Shown: positions 10,925 through 21,083 of the stretch, piece after piece
Position numbering within the stretch: position 1 is the first letter of the stretch
How the letters are laid out: every line of letters starts with the position of its first letter
Assembly (NCBI GenBank): GCA_024195585.1
Contig: SWBL01000437.1
Span: 1 to 35,665, forward strand
Length of the DNA: 35,665 nucleotides
From: Aureobasidium sp. EXF-3400
Lineage: Eukaryota > Ascomycota > Dothideomycetes > Dothideales > Saccotheciaceae
Direction: 5' to 3'
Notes under the pieces: model-generated
What the model was told of the DNA's origin: nothing
What the model saw: only the letters and a program-made list of their open reading frames with translations
Database searches by the model: none
Made by a program: the position numbers and the translations under genes

Positions 10925-11080
10925 AACTGTCATTTCTGTTCTTTCTTGTTGACGACTGTCATTTCAGATTCTACATTGAAGCTGTCCAATCTTGATTTTC
11001 TCCTTCTGACTGTGGAATCTGGCTTTTCAATCGTTATATGTTTTCTTTTCACTGTCGTTTCAGGCTCTATATCGCAGCTT
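10925..11080. repeat. degenerate short direct repeats
   Basis: On the minus strand, units resembling GAAATGACAGT(C/T)GT followed by an A/G-rich stretch recur about four times, for example at 10925-10935, 10960-10975 and 11055-11070. Two 29-base segments on the plus strand starting ACTGTCATTTCAG and ACTGTCGTTTCAG agree at 23 of 29 positions. The copies are diverged and spaced irregularly, so this looks like an old minisatellite. Confidence 0.4.
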
Positions 11081-11267
11081 CGTCTGATCGTATTCGTGCT
11101 CAAGAATGAAGGCTGAAGCAATAAAGTCACTTGGTACATGCACTGCCAGTGAGGTTATGTCCATCATCTTAAACTCTGCTGTAAATGTCCAGCGTAAAGT
11201 GATATTGCTTATGTCCTAGCATGATCCACCCAGATTGAGCAATCGTTAACTCCCCTCCCTGACTCCC

Positions 11268-13425
11268 TCAACCCTCACAACTCAGAAACCCCGATCGACC
11301 AGTCCTAGCATTCTTGCCGTATCTGACATACCTCAAGCCCATAAAAACATCATCAACACCACACGCCGCAGAAATCGCCATCGAACAACTCCCCATCACA
11401 GGCATGCTAGCATCAAGTCTTCTTTCCAACGCAAGAGCCAGAATACACAACATCGCAAAGCCGAGCGCCAAAGCTACTGTTGCAGATGGCGTTGAGATAG
11501 CGTAGGTAATGCGTTGATGTGAGTATTGGCCCTGAACATCGTAACTGGAGAAAGCAACGACGTGGTATGCTCTAATGGTGAGAAAGTGGAGTGAGGTCAG
11601 TGAGATGAGGAGTATGGCTGAGAGATGTGGTTTGATGGCAAGGTAGTAGGTATTTTGCGCGCCTTGTACAGGTAGAGTTACTCGTAGTAGTGCCGGTGTT
11701 TTGGCATATTTGTTGAGTTCGGAGGCGACGAGCATACGCGACCACAGATGGTTGTAGAAGAGATAGGTAACTGAGATGACGAGGTGAATGGAGCCAAGGC
11801 CGAAGAGATTGGCAAGCAGCCCCTGGGACGATATGGGAGACTGTAGCGTTATTGTCTGATATTTTGATAACTCGTCGTTGTTAATGATGATAAAAACAGC
11901 AGTCGCGGTAGCGAAGAAGCCGAGGAAGAGGCTGGTTAATCTGTGAGTTTTTGGGAGAGATAGTGATACGGATGTTACATACATGTTGATGCACAAGGCA
12001 CAGGTCTCAGTGTCCACCGCTGCTCGCCAGACCGGCCACTTGCGCTTCCAGATAGTAATATCTTTCTCAGATCGCCGAAAGCCGAATTTGTCGAATCGAC
12101 TCGTCGGCGAATGTACCGCAGGAATGGTAAGTTCATTGAACCTCGATATCGAGGATTCCGGATGCCTTAAGAAGCTGGCCACAGCATCTCCAACAGTCGC
12201 TGAGAAGAGTCAGTCCGGTGTGTAACAGAAAGCAGTAACTGCACACCTAAAGGTCTAAAGCCACGCGACATCGCCAGACTAGTCAAACATCCGATTTCCA
12301 CAATCAAGCAAACAACGATGCCAATCAGAACTCTGGTGTTCAGGGCTACATCACACTCACGCTCAAACTTCTGAGCCAAACAGTAGTCAACAGGATATGG
12401 CGCTGCCGTACAGTAATAGTCCCATACGGGAACATTCCAGGTACTCCCATTGCCGAAATCGAAGATCGTGCCAACACAATGGTTGTGAAAGATGGAGGCA
12501 GTGTCGTTGGTATTGAACCAATTGATGACTTGCATACCTTCGTACTTGGGTCCTGTAACCATCTTGGGGTACAGTAGGTCGCCATCTACGAATCCGTCTA
12601 TCGTGTTGCTGAAATTGGAAGGAGTAACTAGCAGCACGTTTGAGAATTCCGAAGGCACTTTGAAGGAGGAGTATTCGCTACGGCATGTCTCGGGTGATAA
12701 GTGAACCAAGTCTGTCAGGCTGCCTCGCATTCGTTGCAACAAGTCGTCATAATTGATCGTTGTGAGTGCTGCTTGAGATGACTTGGAGATATTGCGATAG
12801 TGTTCCGCTTTGGCCAGGAATATGGATTGCTCGGATGCTCCATCCAGTCTAGATCCTGTGAGGTAGCCCTCCGTCACAAGAGCTACTGCTGTATCTGTTG
12901 TTGCCACGGTCGTGAACATCATGGAGTTGTGACTGTCAAAGGTCAGCCAGATATGTAAAATGTAGATATGGAGAAATCTTACAGAAAAGGTAGGAGCACT
13001 AAGGTCATCGATAGCACAACTGCTCTGATCAGTCTGCGCTTATGAATCCACTTCATGTTTCTCAGTCCTCCAACACCTATGTGCAGCCATCGGTCTCGCG
13101 CATGAGTGTTCTCAACTTCAGCTCGGGTTGGTGAGAGCAGCAGTTGAACGGCATATGTACCTCCAGCAAACAGGAGAACGGCGGAAGCGTTGATAGCAAG
13201 ATGTGCGTATGTTGCTACTCTTGAGGCTTCGACACAACTTCCACCGAACAATTCTGCCACTCCAGCTCCGACTTCCAGGTGGGTATAAATCCATATCAGA
13301 AACGAAACATACACGATCAGTACCAGACTGACGAGTATGGTGTTGATGATGACAACGATACGCCAGGTTGGATGCCTGCGGGGTGCGGAACCATGAGTGA
13401 TGAGTCCTTCGCGACTAGTATCCAT
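11268..13425 (-). CDS. DUF6536 multi-pass membrane protein
   Basis: Exons 13425-12983, 12932-12247 and 12199-11268, with introns of 50 and 47 bases, give 686 aa. The N-terminal 150 residues match the fungal DUF6536 pattern: a WRI membrane segment, a conserved GGSC, an NASAVLLFAGGTYAVQ segment, SPTRAEVENTHAR, then WLHIGV and RNMKWI. The second intron joins FRPL to ATVGDAVASFL, a conserved motif of the family. A lumenal or extracellular Cys-containing stretch follows, then about five further hydrophobic segments. Function is unknown; the protein probably sits in the plasma membrane or an endomembrane. A further in-frame 42-base intron is possible at 11982-11941 (GTATGT...TCACAG); removing it gives 672 aa and a cleaner hydrophobic segment. 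Confidence 0.87.
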
Positions 13426-14408
13426 GGCAGCGCGATGGCCTACAAGGTATACAGGTATAATGATAGATATCCCAAAATAGTGCCGCCGATGACGTTTGGT
13501 GCGACACGAACGACGGTGCGATTAGTCGTTATGGAAGTGAAGGAACGATTCCATCGTTTCCAGTAGAGTCACCCAGCTGAAGAATACCTGGGCAAATGGA
13601 CAGTTAGCGGCTGTGTAGGATCGGGCTGAGATGGTGCATTGGTTGCACCATGATGATTGGACGCCTTGCCGCCACCATGTGACTCTTGGGTGGGTACACA
13701 TGCAAGTAGTATGTTGCTTGGAAGTTGAGGTAAATCCTCCACTTTGAGTGCTGTGGTATGCGAAGTATCAAGGTGAGCAGCTTAGCTCATCCTTGTGCAG
13801 AACGCATTGTGTTTGAAGGCGCAATGGCCGACGACCGCGGTCTCGGTTGTCTGCAAGATCAGTTGTCAACTCCGCAGATGTGAAAAAGCAGAGATAGAAA
13901 ACCCTTCCACAAAGAGAGCATCTCGACTCGCCAGGAAGTCTCGAGACTCACCTGCGAAGTCTGCAAAAGAGGAAGTTGCTGAACTTTGAAGTGGCAGTGA
14001 GCATGGCTACTCGTTCTCAACGCTTTTCGGTGCCGGAGAACTGTTGCTAACGTCTGCTAGCCCTGGCCGTTAAGATGAATCCTTGAGAATCTCCTTGGAG
14101 ATATATCTGAATGCAAAAACAGACAGCTTTTACTGCCAAAGTGTTCATGTTCGTTGCATGTCTGGTCAGTGCCAGCTCACAGCCGGCGATTGAAGGATCG
14201 AGAGATGACTTCGAGCATCGAACTCCATTACTTGTACACCACAATCTGCATGGTCATACAAACAACTGTGTAGGAATTTCAAGTAAAAGACAAAGAGACA
14301 TCGTTCTATGGTTCACGATCTGGCATCTATCAACACCAGCGAATTGTCATAACACATCATGATCCTCGTTTCACTCTACCATCATACCCTCATCTCCTCA
14401 CACCCCTC
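13426..14408. promoter_or_regulatory. intergenic, upstream of the DUF6536 gene
   Basis: Holds the promoter of the DUF6536 gene and the 3' flank of the urea transporter. A perfect hairpin lies at 13631-13651: ATGGTGCA and TGCACCAT around a 5-base loop. A Lys/Arg/Ser-rich 64-codon frame at 13795-13989 has no homologue that I recognise and is not called. Confidence 0.4.
13631..13651. repeat. 8-bp perfect hairpin or dyad
   Basis: ATGGTGCA (13631-13638), loop TTGGT, TGCACCAT (13644-13651). It lies about 205 bases upstream of the DUF6536 start. It could be a dimeric regulator site or chance. Confidence 0.35.
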
Positions 14409-16745
14409 TCACTTCCCCTTCTTCCCACCCATCACGTCTCTCCCAAACTGCTTCAAAAACCCCGCCGTCTCCACAACAGGCAAGATCACCGAAATGCCCG
14501 TACTAGCAAAAACCCACAAAAAGCTAATAACAATCCACGCAGTAAAGAAACCCTTACTAAACACATAATGGCTGAAGAACATGGGCATAGGGATCAAAAA
14601 ATCCATGAGGAAGGTTAGAACGAAGGAGGCTATGCAGGCGAGTTTGAAGGCACCTTGTAGAGAGGAGGGAGATTCTTCTGTTAGGAGGTCGGCGGCGCGT
14701 TCGGCGTCTACCTCTGTTGTGGGAGGATGGGGTTTGGTGGGTTTGGTAGGTTTTGTAGGCTTCGTGGGTTTGGTGGGCTTTGTAGGCTTTGTAGGTTTGG
14801 TTGGTTTGGTTGGTTTTGTAGGAGGTGTTGGCGGAGTGAGAGGAGTTGGTGGTGTAGGAGGTGTCGGCGGTGTCGTCGGCCTTTTCTCGTCGTCGGCAGG
14901 GTTGATCGATGTAGTTGCTGTATCCGATTTTGCTTCTTGCATTGGTTTCCTCTGAAGCTGTGACTCGATCGTCATTGTACTTTCGGCATTGATGCCTCGA
15001 GTGATGGCCCAGTCAAAGTGTTGTGGCTTGATCAGAGAAACCACAACGGTGAGAATGAGACCTGACATGATGGCTGCGAGATTGCCTGCTAGAGTTGCAT
15101 ACTCCGTTCCAGTAGAAGCGATGGTGAGTTCGCCGAAGTAGACTTTGGCAGTTGCAAGCCAGGCGGCAATACCGATGATCAGACCGCCAATGGCACCAGT
15201 AATTGCACCTGCGGCAGATTGGCCTCGCCAGGTGATGGCGAACGCAGCAGGGAATACAGCGCCACCGATAAGAAGACCCATTACCAAGAATAGCCAGCCA
15301 AGATCGATGCCGATGGCGTTCCAGATGCAAGCAAAGACTGCCATCGTCAGACCAAACGCGCAGATCATAATGTGAGAGACGAAGATTAGGGAGGCTGAGG
15401 AAGCGGTCGGGCGAATGTAGCGTTGATAGACATCGAATGTCAACAGCGAGGAGACTGCGATCAACTCAGCGGAAGCACAGGATGTGACTGCCATGAAGAG
15501 CACGATAAGCAGAGCTACAGCACCTCCCTTTCCCATCAGTGCTTGAGCTGCGTAAGCTGAGGCAAGACCGGCGGAGATATCGCTGCTCTGAGGAACGTTT
15601 GGATAGGTAGGAAAGCGAGGGTTGTCGATGAGTGCCACGGCAGAAAGACCCAGTGTAGTGGCGAAACCGAAGGGCACGGCAAACCACGCCAAGCCGCCCA
15701 AGATATATGCTCTGACAGCGGTAGTAGGTCTTGAAGCAATAGCTCTCTGCCAGTAAGCCTGATCGAGGAAAACGGTACCGCTACCAGAGCAAAGCTGGAT
15801 GACACCAAAGATCAAGGCGTAGTTTGACTTGAGTGTCATGTAAGAACCTTGGACATTTCCTTCGACAGGTCTCTGCACTGCTGCCTTCTTGAGTAGCTCG
15901 TACATCTCTCCAGGAGATCCAATGAGGTTGTTGGTTGCATAAGCGTTGAACATAAAGTATAGGATGATGATCATCAAGATGACGGTATGACTGTAGTCGC
16001 AAAGGAAAGTGGCTCGCAGACCGCCGAGGACGACATAAGCGCATACGCCAACAGGAATGAGGAAGATGGCTGCATAGACGTTCATGCCAGTCAAAGCTGT
16101 TACGACGGCTGAACCACCGAGTAAGAGCTGCGAGCCGACCAGAATGTTGGTGACGAAGGCGAAGAAGAGAAATGTGATGTGAGCGACACGTCCATAGCGT
16201 GCCTGGACAATCTCCAGATACGTATGTGCGCGAGGTGCGTTCATTTTGACTTTACAGGCAAGTATTGAGAACATGAGGATTTGGACCGTGGCGCCAGCAG
16301 CATACCTCCACTAGTTAGTGATGTGTCAGATGCTGGACTTCTAGGGAGCTTACCAGAAAGGTCCAGCAACTCCATACTGATATGCCACGGTAGAGCTTTG
16401 CAGCAATGTAGCTGCCCTGAACAATTGTCAGCATCGACATTCAAGATACCATTGCACTCGAAGATCGGAGATAGAGAATCTTACCATGTCCAAGCCGATA
16501 CAATGCCAGATGCGATGAGACCAGGTTTGATACTACGAGACGCAGTATTGAACTCTTCACTGGTATTGGTGTTGAAGCGAGTATATTTGTTCTGAAGGTG
16601 CGAGATGCCCATCATCACCTAGAATGCAATTAGCACGCAGAACACATTATTTGTTGAGTAAACTTACAAAGGCAAAGAAGAAGCCAACTCCAATGACAAC
16701 GCCATAGCCAGCGCCGACTGGGAGGATTTGGGCTGAAGAAGCCAT
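14409..16745 (-). CDS. dur3: urea active transporter, DUR3 type (Na+/solute symporter family)
   Basis: High-affinity, proton-coupled urea uptake at the plasma membrane; yeast Dur3 also carries polyamines. Four exons, 16745-16668, 16618-16485, 16416-16354 and 16305-14409, with introns of 49, 68 and 48 bases, give 723 aa. Family marks include the first membrane segment GYGVVIGVGFFFAF (14-27), residues after it typical of DUR3 (TASRSIKPGLIASGIVSAW), VGSQLLLGGSAVV, and LDQAYWQRAIASR (272-284). About 13-15 hydrophobic segments are visible. A cytoplasmic loop before the last two segments carries a PPT/TKP repeat (about 568-621) and makes the protein longer than most relatives. Several AreA-type GATA motifs lie upstream, which fits nitrogen metabolite control. 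Confidence 0.95.
14728..14880 (-). repeat. in-frame minisatellite coding (TKP)10 and PPT repeats
   Basis: Nine-base units, slightly diverged, encode ten consecutive Thr-Lys-Pro triplets preceded by five PPT-like units in the large loop of the urea transporter (about residues 568-621). Synonymous differences among the units show the array is not freshly expanded throughout. The opposite strand also reads open here, which is a by-product of the repeat. Confidence 0.9.
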
Positions 16746-17280
16746 GCTATGATCAGCTAGAAGGAAAAGCGTAGATGAACGGAGAACAGAAGAGAGAGAG
16801 AGAAGATCAATATATCTAAAGCTGCAGATATCGCGTCGAACTACCATATCTTGTCACTCGACCAAACACTGGAGAGGCAAAGATACTGCCTATCGCTGTG
16901 TAATAGCAGCACCCATGTCCATGAGACATTATGCACTGCACCTGTCTAAGTATCGCGATAACATGTTGGGGTAAGTCATGTTTGTCGCATTACCAGTTGG
17001 AGAAGGTGCGATTGTGTGGAAGGTGCTGCCGGATAGTCCGCAAAGATTGGCCTATCGTGAAGTGTCTTGTTGTTGGGGTCTGGGGTCGGACAGTGTCGAT
17101 CATTCCTCTCCGCAGCGGCTGCTGAGATAAGGTGATGGGGCAGCGACCTCGCGATAAAACATCCAGCACTTTCTTTGTTTATGAGTCAACTTAAGTGCAC
17201 CTAGGAGATGCAGGTGCTCGACTGATTTTGCCTATTCAATTCGGTGTTCATTCGGATTTCTATCACGGACCAATCGCCTC
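16746..17280 (-). promoter_or_regulatory. urea transporter promoter with AreA-type GATA sites
   Basis: HGATAR motifs, the AreA/Nit2 consensus, occur at 16890-16895 (reverse), 16956-16961, 17052-17057 (reverse), 17125-17130, 17152-17157 and 17260-17265 (reverse). About 1.6 would be expected by chance in 535 bases on both strands. Placement 145-520 bases before the DUR3 start fits nitrogen-limitation activation. Binding itself is inferred. Confidence 0.6.
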
Positions 17281-18205
17281 TCAAGGTACACCACGACCTT
17301 TACGTGTTGCCTTTGCCAACTCACTCTGCGCCTTATCATCGGCATATTTCTGATAAATGCTGAGATACTTCTCCTGCTCGCTCGTGGTCTCACGCACTGA
17401 AGGACGTTCCTCAATTGCTTTGAGCCACTTGTCGAAGCGTGACCATACTGCACTATCCTCGCCTTCTTTGGGAATATTGAGACCATTCTTGTAGTGATCA
17501 AAAACCCAGAGACGGACTAGAAAACATGTCAGTATTACGTATAGATTGTGAAGAGAGAACGATATGGTACGTACTTGCCCATGGCGCGACAACTAAATCG
17601 ATAAGTCCAACATCTTTTCCAGAGAAGTAAGGACCTTCGGAATCCATCTCCTTCGTGAATTCCTTCAAATGGCCCAAAAACTCCTTTCTCACTTCCTCGA
17701 GGCCCTCGGTGTCTGACATTGGCTGGAACTGCAAGAATCGATGGAAAGCAGGAATGATTCTCGACGTGCAGTAATCAGTCCAGATGCGAGTACGAGCACG
17801 CTCGTACGGGTCGCCGGACAATAGTTTGGGTCCATGATCAGGGAAGGCTTCTTCGAGAAACTCGCAAATGACGGTACTTTCGTAGAGAGGCTTGTTGTCA
17901 TACTGGAGTGTAGGGACCAGACCGCGTGGGTTGAGCTTCAATAACGATTCTGGTTTGTGGTATGGGTTTACCTTAATTGACAATTAGCCATGTTTAGCTT
18001 TGTGTGAGCAGTGTCCACTCACCTCAATGTACTGGTACGGGATCTTCTTCTCTTGCAAGACGGTCCAAGCGCGTCCGACAAATGGACAGAACCATCCAGC
18101 ATACAGCTTCAACGGCTGCTCTGCCTGATGCTCCTCGACAGTCTTCTGGGCAAGACCTGTTGCATGCGGGAACAGATCCGCGTCTGGGTGAGATTTGTTT
18201 GACAT
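17281..18205 (-). CDS. omega-like glutathione S-transferase
   Basis: Exons 18205-18023, 17971-17575 and 17516-17281, with introns of 51 and 58 bases, give 271 aa. The thioredoxin-fold domain opens with LKLYAGWFCPFVGRAW; Cys40 is the omega-type catalytic residue. It continues to NPYHKPESLLKLNPRGLVPTL with the cis-Pro, then an E-S-T pair (YESTVICEFLEE) that binds the glutathione glutamyl group. The helical C-terminal domain runs from about 115 to the end and includes PWAIRLWVFDHYK, which forms only after splicing. Omega-like enzymes do thiol transfer and reduce glutathionylated or glutathione-conjugated substrates. Codons upstream stay open, with in-frame ATGs at 18268 and 18298 that would add a basic leader resembling a mitochondrial signal. 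Confidence 0.93.
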
Positions 18206-18492
18206 CTTGATAGTTCTCGTTGGGCTTCTGATGCCTTTGTTTGTAGCACGTACAAAGCTCCTCAGCATTGAGGTTGTTGTCAAGAGTGGGAAGGCCATCT
18301 GACAGGATGCAAGCATATGAATGACGCAATCGCGGGGTCGGTTTGATGGCATGTCATCCGAGCCGCAGCAAGGCCAGATCATATTAACGGCGAGTAATAC
18401 TCGATGTTTGCCAGGTATAATACTCATGCGATGATAGTCTGATACGGGGAGTCCTTGTGCTGTTGTTGCAATCAAAAGTCGATGGTCGATTC

Positions 18493-19842
18493 TCACATCA
18501 CGCAACAAGGTCCCTTCTTGAACTCCGGACCATACTTGTCAATGGCAACAGCAAGCTCATTCGCCCTTTGCTTCTCCTTGACCTCATGCGGAAAGTACTT
18601 GACCAAATACTCTGCCCGCTGCTGATCAATAGAACCAGAATCAGCAGTAATGACCGAAGTCGATCTGCACATAGGACACTTTCCCTTCGACTTCTGCAAC
18701 TCAATCATGCAGCGGATGCAAAACACCGTATTGCAGCATTCAAGTCGGATGGGTCTCCATGCAATGTCGCAACAAACAGGACAACTGTAGTCATCAAGCT
18801 GAGGCACAATAGTGACCACCCGCTGAGACATAGCCGCACACATATCCGTTGCGACTGATTTGGCAAATAGACCGCTGTATGCCTCGCTCTGATATGATTT
18901 AGCCGCTCCCAAAGCAGTGCGCTTGTCAAACTTCTTGAGAATCTTCCGCACGGCTTCCATGTTGAGTTCCTGGAAGCGCATGGCTTTGAGAATATCGAGG
19001 TTGATGGACACGAAATGATCAAAGGCATGTCTGCTCGACTTTTCTCTGAACTTCTTGACAAGCCCTTGATCCACCAGATCCTTGGAGAAGAGCTCGAGAT
19101 GGGATTTTGCTTGGTCGAAGCTACGTGAACCGCGGTCTTTTTCGTATGGTGAGAAGAAGATGGCATGCTGCACATACAAGGCCAGAATCTGGCGCCAGAT
19201 CGTGACATCTGATCTAGCTTTAAATTTGCCCTTTTTCAGATGAGCGGGTTCGGTGAGTGCTGTGACTTCGGTGCTGAGCTCCACGATTTGTGTCTCGAGA
19301 CGCTTTTCTTCCGCATGTTGGATGATATCCAGTTGTGCTAGTTTCGGATCCAGGAGGTTGAAGAAATTTGCTGCTGTATGCAGATGTACGTGAGCCCACT
19401 GGGCGCCATTCTCGATCGATGATGCATGAACCAAAGCATCGGAATGATCGCGTTCTGATATCGAAGATCCATCAGTGCCATCTGACACTTGGCTGTCACG
19501 GTTGCCAGGCTCGTTCCGTGCGTCGTTATTCTGAGCCAACCAGAGAAAATATTGCTTCGTCTCCTTAGTCAGGTGTGCATCCAGAAACTCTCCGCTGTCT
19601 CCGTCGACAGCGACCCATAATTCCGGCACAAAGTTCGAGCCAACTCTGTCTCCAGGTGCCTCCACTCCAAATTCACTGTGTAGATGTTGGAGTGTTGAAG
19701 CGTCCAGGCCGAGGGCGTTTAATTCTTGCTGGACTTTTTTGATGGATTTCTTGAGCAGGCGGTACGAGATAGCAGAAGAGACCCATTCTTCCGGAAACCC
19801 TTCGCTCGCCAAAAGTTGTGCGTATTCGTGACCGTACTTCAT
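18493..19842 (-). CDS. SPX-RING E3 ubiquitin ligase
   Basis: 449 aa, single exon. The N-terminus is an SPX domain: MKYGHEYAQLLASEGFPEEW, then SYRLLKKSIKKVQQEL with the Lys cluster that binds inositol pyrophosphates. A second SPX part lies near 265-320 (FREKSSRHAFDHFVSINLD, then MEAVRKILKKFDKRT). The RING runs from 354 to 392: CPVC, CC at 369-370, CIRC at 375-378, CPMC at 389-392. The usual His after the third Cys is absent (ECCNTVFC), which is atypical. The protein ends in CCVM, a CaaX-like farnesylation motif. Related fungal SPX-RING proteins act in phosphate and nutrient control; the target here is unknown. The stop lies 287 bases upstream of the GST start. Confidence 0.92.
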   Translation of the reverse strand: MKYGHEYAQLLASEGFPEEWVSSAISYRLLKKSIKKVQQELNALGLDASTLQHLHSEFGVEAPGDRVGSNFVPELWVAVDGDSGEFLDAHLTKETKQYFLWLAQNNDARNEPGNRDSQVSDGTDGSSISERDHSDALVHASSIENGAQWAHVHLHTAANFFNLLDPKLAQLDIIQHAEEKRLETQIVELSTEVTALTEPAHLKKGKFKARSDVTIWRQILALYVQHAIFFSPYEKDRGSRSFDQAKSHLELFSKDLVDQGLVKKFREKSSRHAFDHFVSINLDILKAMRFQELNMEAVRKILKKFDKRTALGAAKSYQSEAYSGLFAKSVATDMCAAMSQRVVTIVPQLDDYSCPVCCDIAWRPIRLECCNTVFCIRCMIELQKSKGKCPMCRSTSVITADSGSIDQQRAEYLVKYFPHEVKEKQRANELAVAIDKYGPEFKKGPCCVM

Positions 19843-20482
19843 CGTGGCCAGTAATTATCGTCGTGGTGATAATTGGGTGCTGTGGTCCAGGCGTCAAAGA
19901 TCTTCAGTGCATATTCAGATAAAGTGCCTCCCCTAAACTCCAGCGGGAAGATGTATTAGACAGACAGGGATGTTGTAAAGAAGTTCTGTGGCATTATACG
20001 GTACAAAGAAGTTGATGGCATCAGAAAAATTGTGTTCCAACAACGGTTCACGTGCTCGAATGCTGGTCCTCTGATGGCTGTGGCGCTGGCGCGACAAAAA
20101 CGTCGAGTCAGGGAGATGAAAGAAACGCGGGGATTTGTTGATCCGCGCCGTTGTATTGAACTCTAAAGATGACTGGAGTACCACCCTGACTCTTGTCATC
20201 TCTGTTTTTCGATGGCATTATTGTAACCGCTTATTGCCACCACGATGCTCTGATACAGTAGAGCATGAGCAGAGCGTTGACTGTTTAGTATGCCCAAGAT
20301 TTGACGAGGATAGTGATTGTCAAAAGCTGTTGTTGGAGCTAAATCATCTGCCGCTCGCTTTGAGCATTATTGAATCTCTCAGAGTCGTGTCTTTACTTCT
20401 TCAATATTGGCAGCGAATCTACCATCTCCTCAAGGTGCTAATGCAGTCGTCCACCACTGACCGTGGTCTTCATCCATACTCT
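19843..20482. promoter_or_regulatory. intergenic, upstream of the SPX-RING gene
   Basis: 640 bases between the SPX-RING start and the RidA stop, both on the minus strand. It should hold the SPX-RING promoter. A PHO-type CACGTG E-box was not seen; ACGTGC occurs near 20050 in reverse. No other feature is recognised. Confidence 0.4.
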
Positions 20483-21083
20483 CTACTCCTTATCGACCAC
20501 AGCAACACAATCCATCATCATCTCAGCTCCCTTCTCCATAAACACAACCTGCTGCACCGTCCTCGCAGGCTTCTGCGGAAACCTGTCCCCAAAAACCTCA
20601 TCAATCTCTTCCACCATATGGAAATCCTTGACTGACAACTGTTGTTCACCATTAGCATATTTTCCTCTTCACCCCCTCTTCCCTCTTCCATCCACTCACA
20701 TTAACCTTGACAACACCCTCCAACCCCGATCCCGCCTCCTCCAAAACCACCCTCGCATTCTCAATCATTTTCTCTGCTTGAGCTCTAACACCCCCACTGA
20801 TCAATTTTGAATTGCTATCAGTAGGGATTTGAGCAGAGAGGAATACGAAGTCATTGGCTTTGATGGCTTGGGAGTAGTTGGGTGAGGTGGCTGTGATACC
20901 ATTAGTAGAGGTACAGACAGGAACACAGAGAAATGAGGGTAGAAGGGAAGTATTACGCCGAGTAGCTTTGTCGGAAAAGACCTGGGTTAGGGTCGATTTC
21001 CTTGCGATGAAGGTGGTGGTGGGGAAGCGGGTGTGGAGGATGGAGGTGGCGTTTCTGCGGGCGGTTCTTGTGAGGGTGTTCAT
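20483..21083 (-). CDS. mmf1: RidA/YjgF/Mmf1-family reactive imine deaminase
   Basis: Hydrolyses reactive enamine/imine intermediates, such as 2-aminoacrylate from serine dehydratase, and is linked to branched-chain amino acid and mitochondrial maintenance. Exons 21083-20957, 20890-20700 and 20638-20483, with introns of 66 and 61 bases, give 157 aa. The first intron is a multiple of three and open, but removing it restores the family signature FSDKATRPTSPNYSQAIKA. The last exon supplies KDFHMVEEIDEVF and KPARTVQQV with the substrate-binding Arg132. The N-terminal 35 residues are Arg/Thr/Ser-rich with no acidic residue, as in mitochondrial Mmf1. The residue matching the catalytic Glu near the C-terminus appears to be Asp149 (MMMDCVAVV), and the family's Cys after PAR is Val. 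So activity should not be assumed. Confidence 0.87.

Larger units (their letters stand above)
10570..11267. other. intergenic with hairpin and degenerate repeats
   Basis: About 700 bases without a supportable gene. It holds a large imperfect inverted repeat (10714-10876) and a set of degenerate direct repeats (10925-11080), listed separately. A 69-codon minus-strand frame at 10930-11139 overlaps the repeats and is probably a by-product of them. Confidence 0.45.

Noticed and set aside
10930..11139. 69-codon minus-strand frame with repeated TV motifs
   Set aside because: It appears to be a by-product of a degenerate repeat array; one copy is already out of frame.
13795..13989. Lys/Ser-rich 64-codon frame
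   Set aside because: Short, low-complexity and without homologues or splice support.
14581..14955. 124-codon plus-strand open frame of Val/Gly/Phe repeats
   Set aside because: It is the reverse strand of the TKP minisatellite in the urea transporter; repeats that lack stops open frames on both strands.
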